DNA from: Pedosphaera sp.
Lineage (GTDB): Bacteria > Verrucomicrobiota > Verrucomicrobiia > Limisphaerales > SIAT01
Assembly: GCA_009691645.1 (NCBI GenBank)
Contig: SIAT01000024.1
Location: 1-14,993 of the forward strand
Length of the DNA: 14,993 nt
Direction: 5' to 3'
Below are positions 14,735-14,993 of the stretch, one piece after another (the stretch's first letter is position 1; each line of letters begins with the position of its first letter). The notes under the pieces were generated by a model. It saw only the letters and a list, made by a program, of their open reading frames with translations. It was not told the DNA's origin and did not search any database. The translations under genes were made by a program, and so were the position numbers.

Positions 14735-14993
14735 ACCGCCCGCCATCCATCGCACGTACTTCGCAGCCATTACCTCGGAAGGCCAGCGTCACCGCGTCCG
14801 CCTCACTCACGTAGAGCACGGGAACCCCGCGCGCGGCCAATCGCCGGCGTAATGCTGGTGACGCGCGTTCTTTCGCGGGGACTTTGCTGTCTGCGATGAC
14901 GATGATCTGCGGTTGGAGTGCGCCGAGTAATGGCTCGCTCAAGGGTTCGCCTTGCGCGGGGATTCCAGTCACGACGATGTCCGCACGCAGATC
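14571..14993 (-). CDS. ComEC/Rec2-like protein, C-terminal fragment (5' part outside window)
   Basis: The frame is open at the right edge and encodes 140 residues to a stop at 14571. The first 90 residues (DLRADIVVTGIPAQGEPL..., ...QPQIIVIADSKVPAKERA..., ...VPVLYVSEADAVTLAF..., CEVRAMDGG) have the pattern of the end of the metallo-beta-lactamase-like domain of ComEC, the DNA-uptake channel protein: an 'a-D-v-l-v' strand, a 'P-q-i-i-v-i' strand, a 'P-V-L-Y' strand and a final 'vt-l-f-r' hairpin. The HxHxDH metal motif would be upstream and is not visible. The last 54 residues are Ala/Pro/Arg-rich, lie antisense to the EamA gene and look non-homologous, as if the original stop codon had been lost. 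The family call rests on this short tail and could be another metallo-hydrolase. Confidence 0.6.
   Translation of the reverse strand, partial: DLRADIVVTGIPAQGEPLSEPLLGALQPQIIVIADSKVPAKERASPALRRRLAARGVPVLYVSEADAVTLAFRGNGCEVRAMDGGRFTFPARLARLEAPASAAKGPPPNRPRWPGRPRAGPSAAVHRATTRQWVHRRAVG

Overview
The window looks like a stretch of a high-GC Verrucomicrobiota chromosome (PVC superphylum). The main pointer is a large secreted protein at 8862-11855. It joins a PVC-type beta-propeller to a CxxCH haem domain, an architecture I know mainly from Verrucomicrobia and Planctomycetes. A PQQ-propeller protein with the FRGPNRDG signature and a ComEC-like C-terminus fit the same group. This is inference from protein style; no ribosomal RNA or marker gene confirms it. 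Most of the window is housekeeping. I see no CRISPR array, transposase, integrase, phage gene, toxin-antitoxin pair or defence island.

Left part (1-8781): everything lies on the minus strand. Read in transcription order, it starts with a well-formed sigma70-like promoter, then tRNA-Glu(TTC) and the ribosome-assembly GTPase gene der. These are followed by nrdJ (class II, adenosylcobalamin-dependent ribonucleotide reductase), a LOG-family nucleoside-monophosphate phosphoribohydrolase, an M16 zinc peptidase, and pabB, which runs off the left edge. The gaps between these genes hold the most unexplained structure. The 300-bp nrdJ leader has a 12-bp direct repeat near both ends and two strong inverted repeats. 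The 148-bp gap between nrdJ and the LOG gene is almost entirely built from nested inverted repeats.

Right part (8862-14993): the PVC haem protein (+) converges on rpsT (-), with an intrinsic terminator for rpsT between them. rpsT has a clear TTGACA/TATTTT promoter. Divergent from rpsT is a two-gene plus-strand operon: a membrane-anchored PQQ-like propeller protein and, six bases later, an EamA/DMT transporter. The transporter gene overlaps tail-to-tail by 164 bp with the end of a minus-strand ComEC/Rec2-like gene that enters from the right edge.

No clearly new biological system is visible. The best leads are the probable tRNA-Glu/der co-transcript, the unusual Der (an insertion in its second G domain plus a repetitive basic tail), the structured intergenic regions around nrdJ, and the long convergent overlap at the right end.
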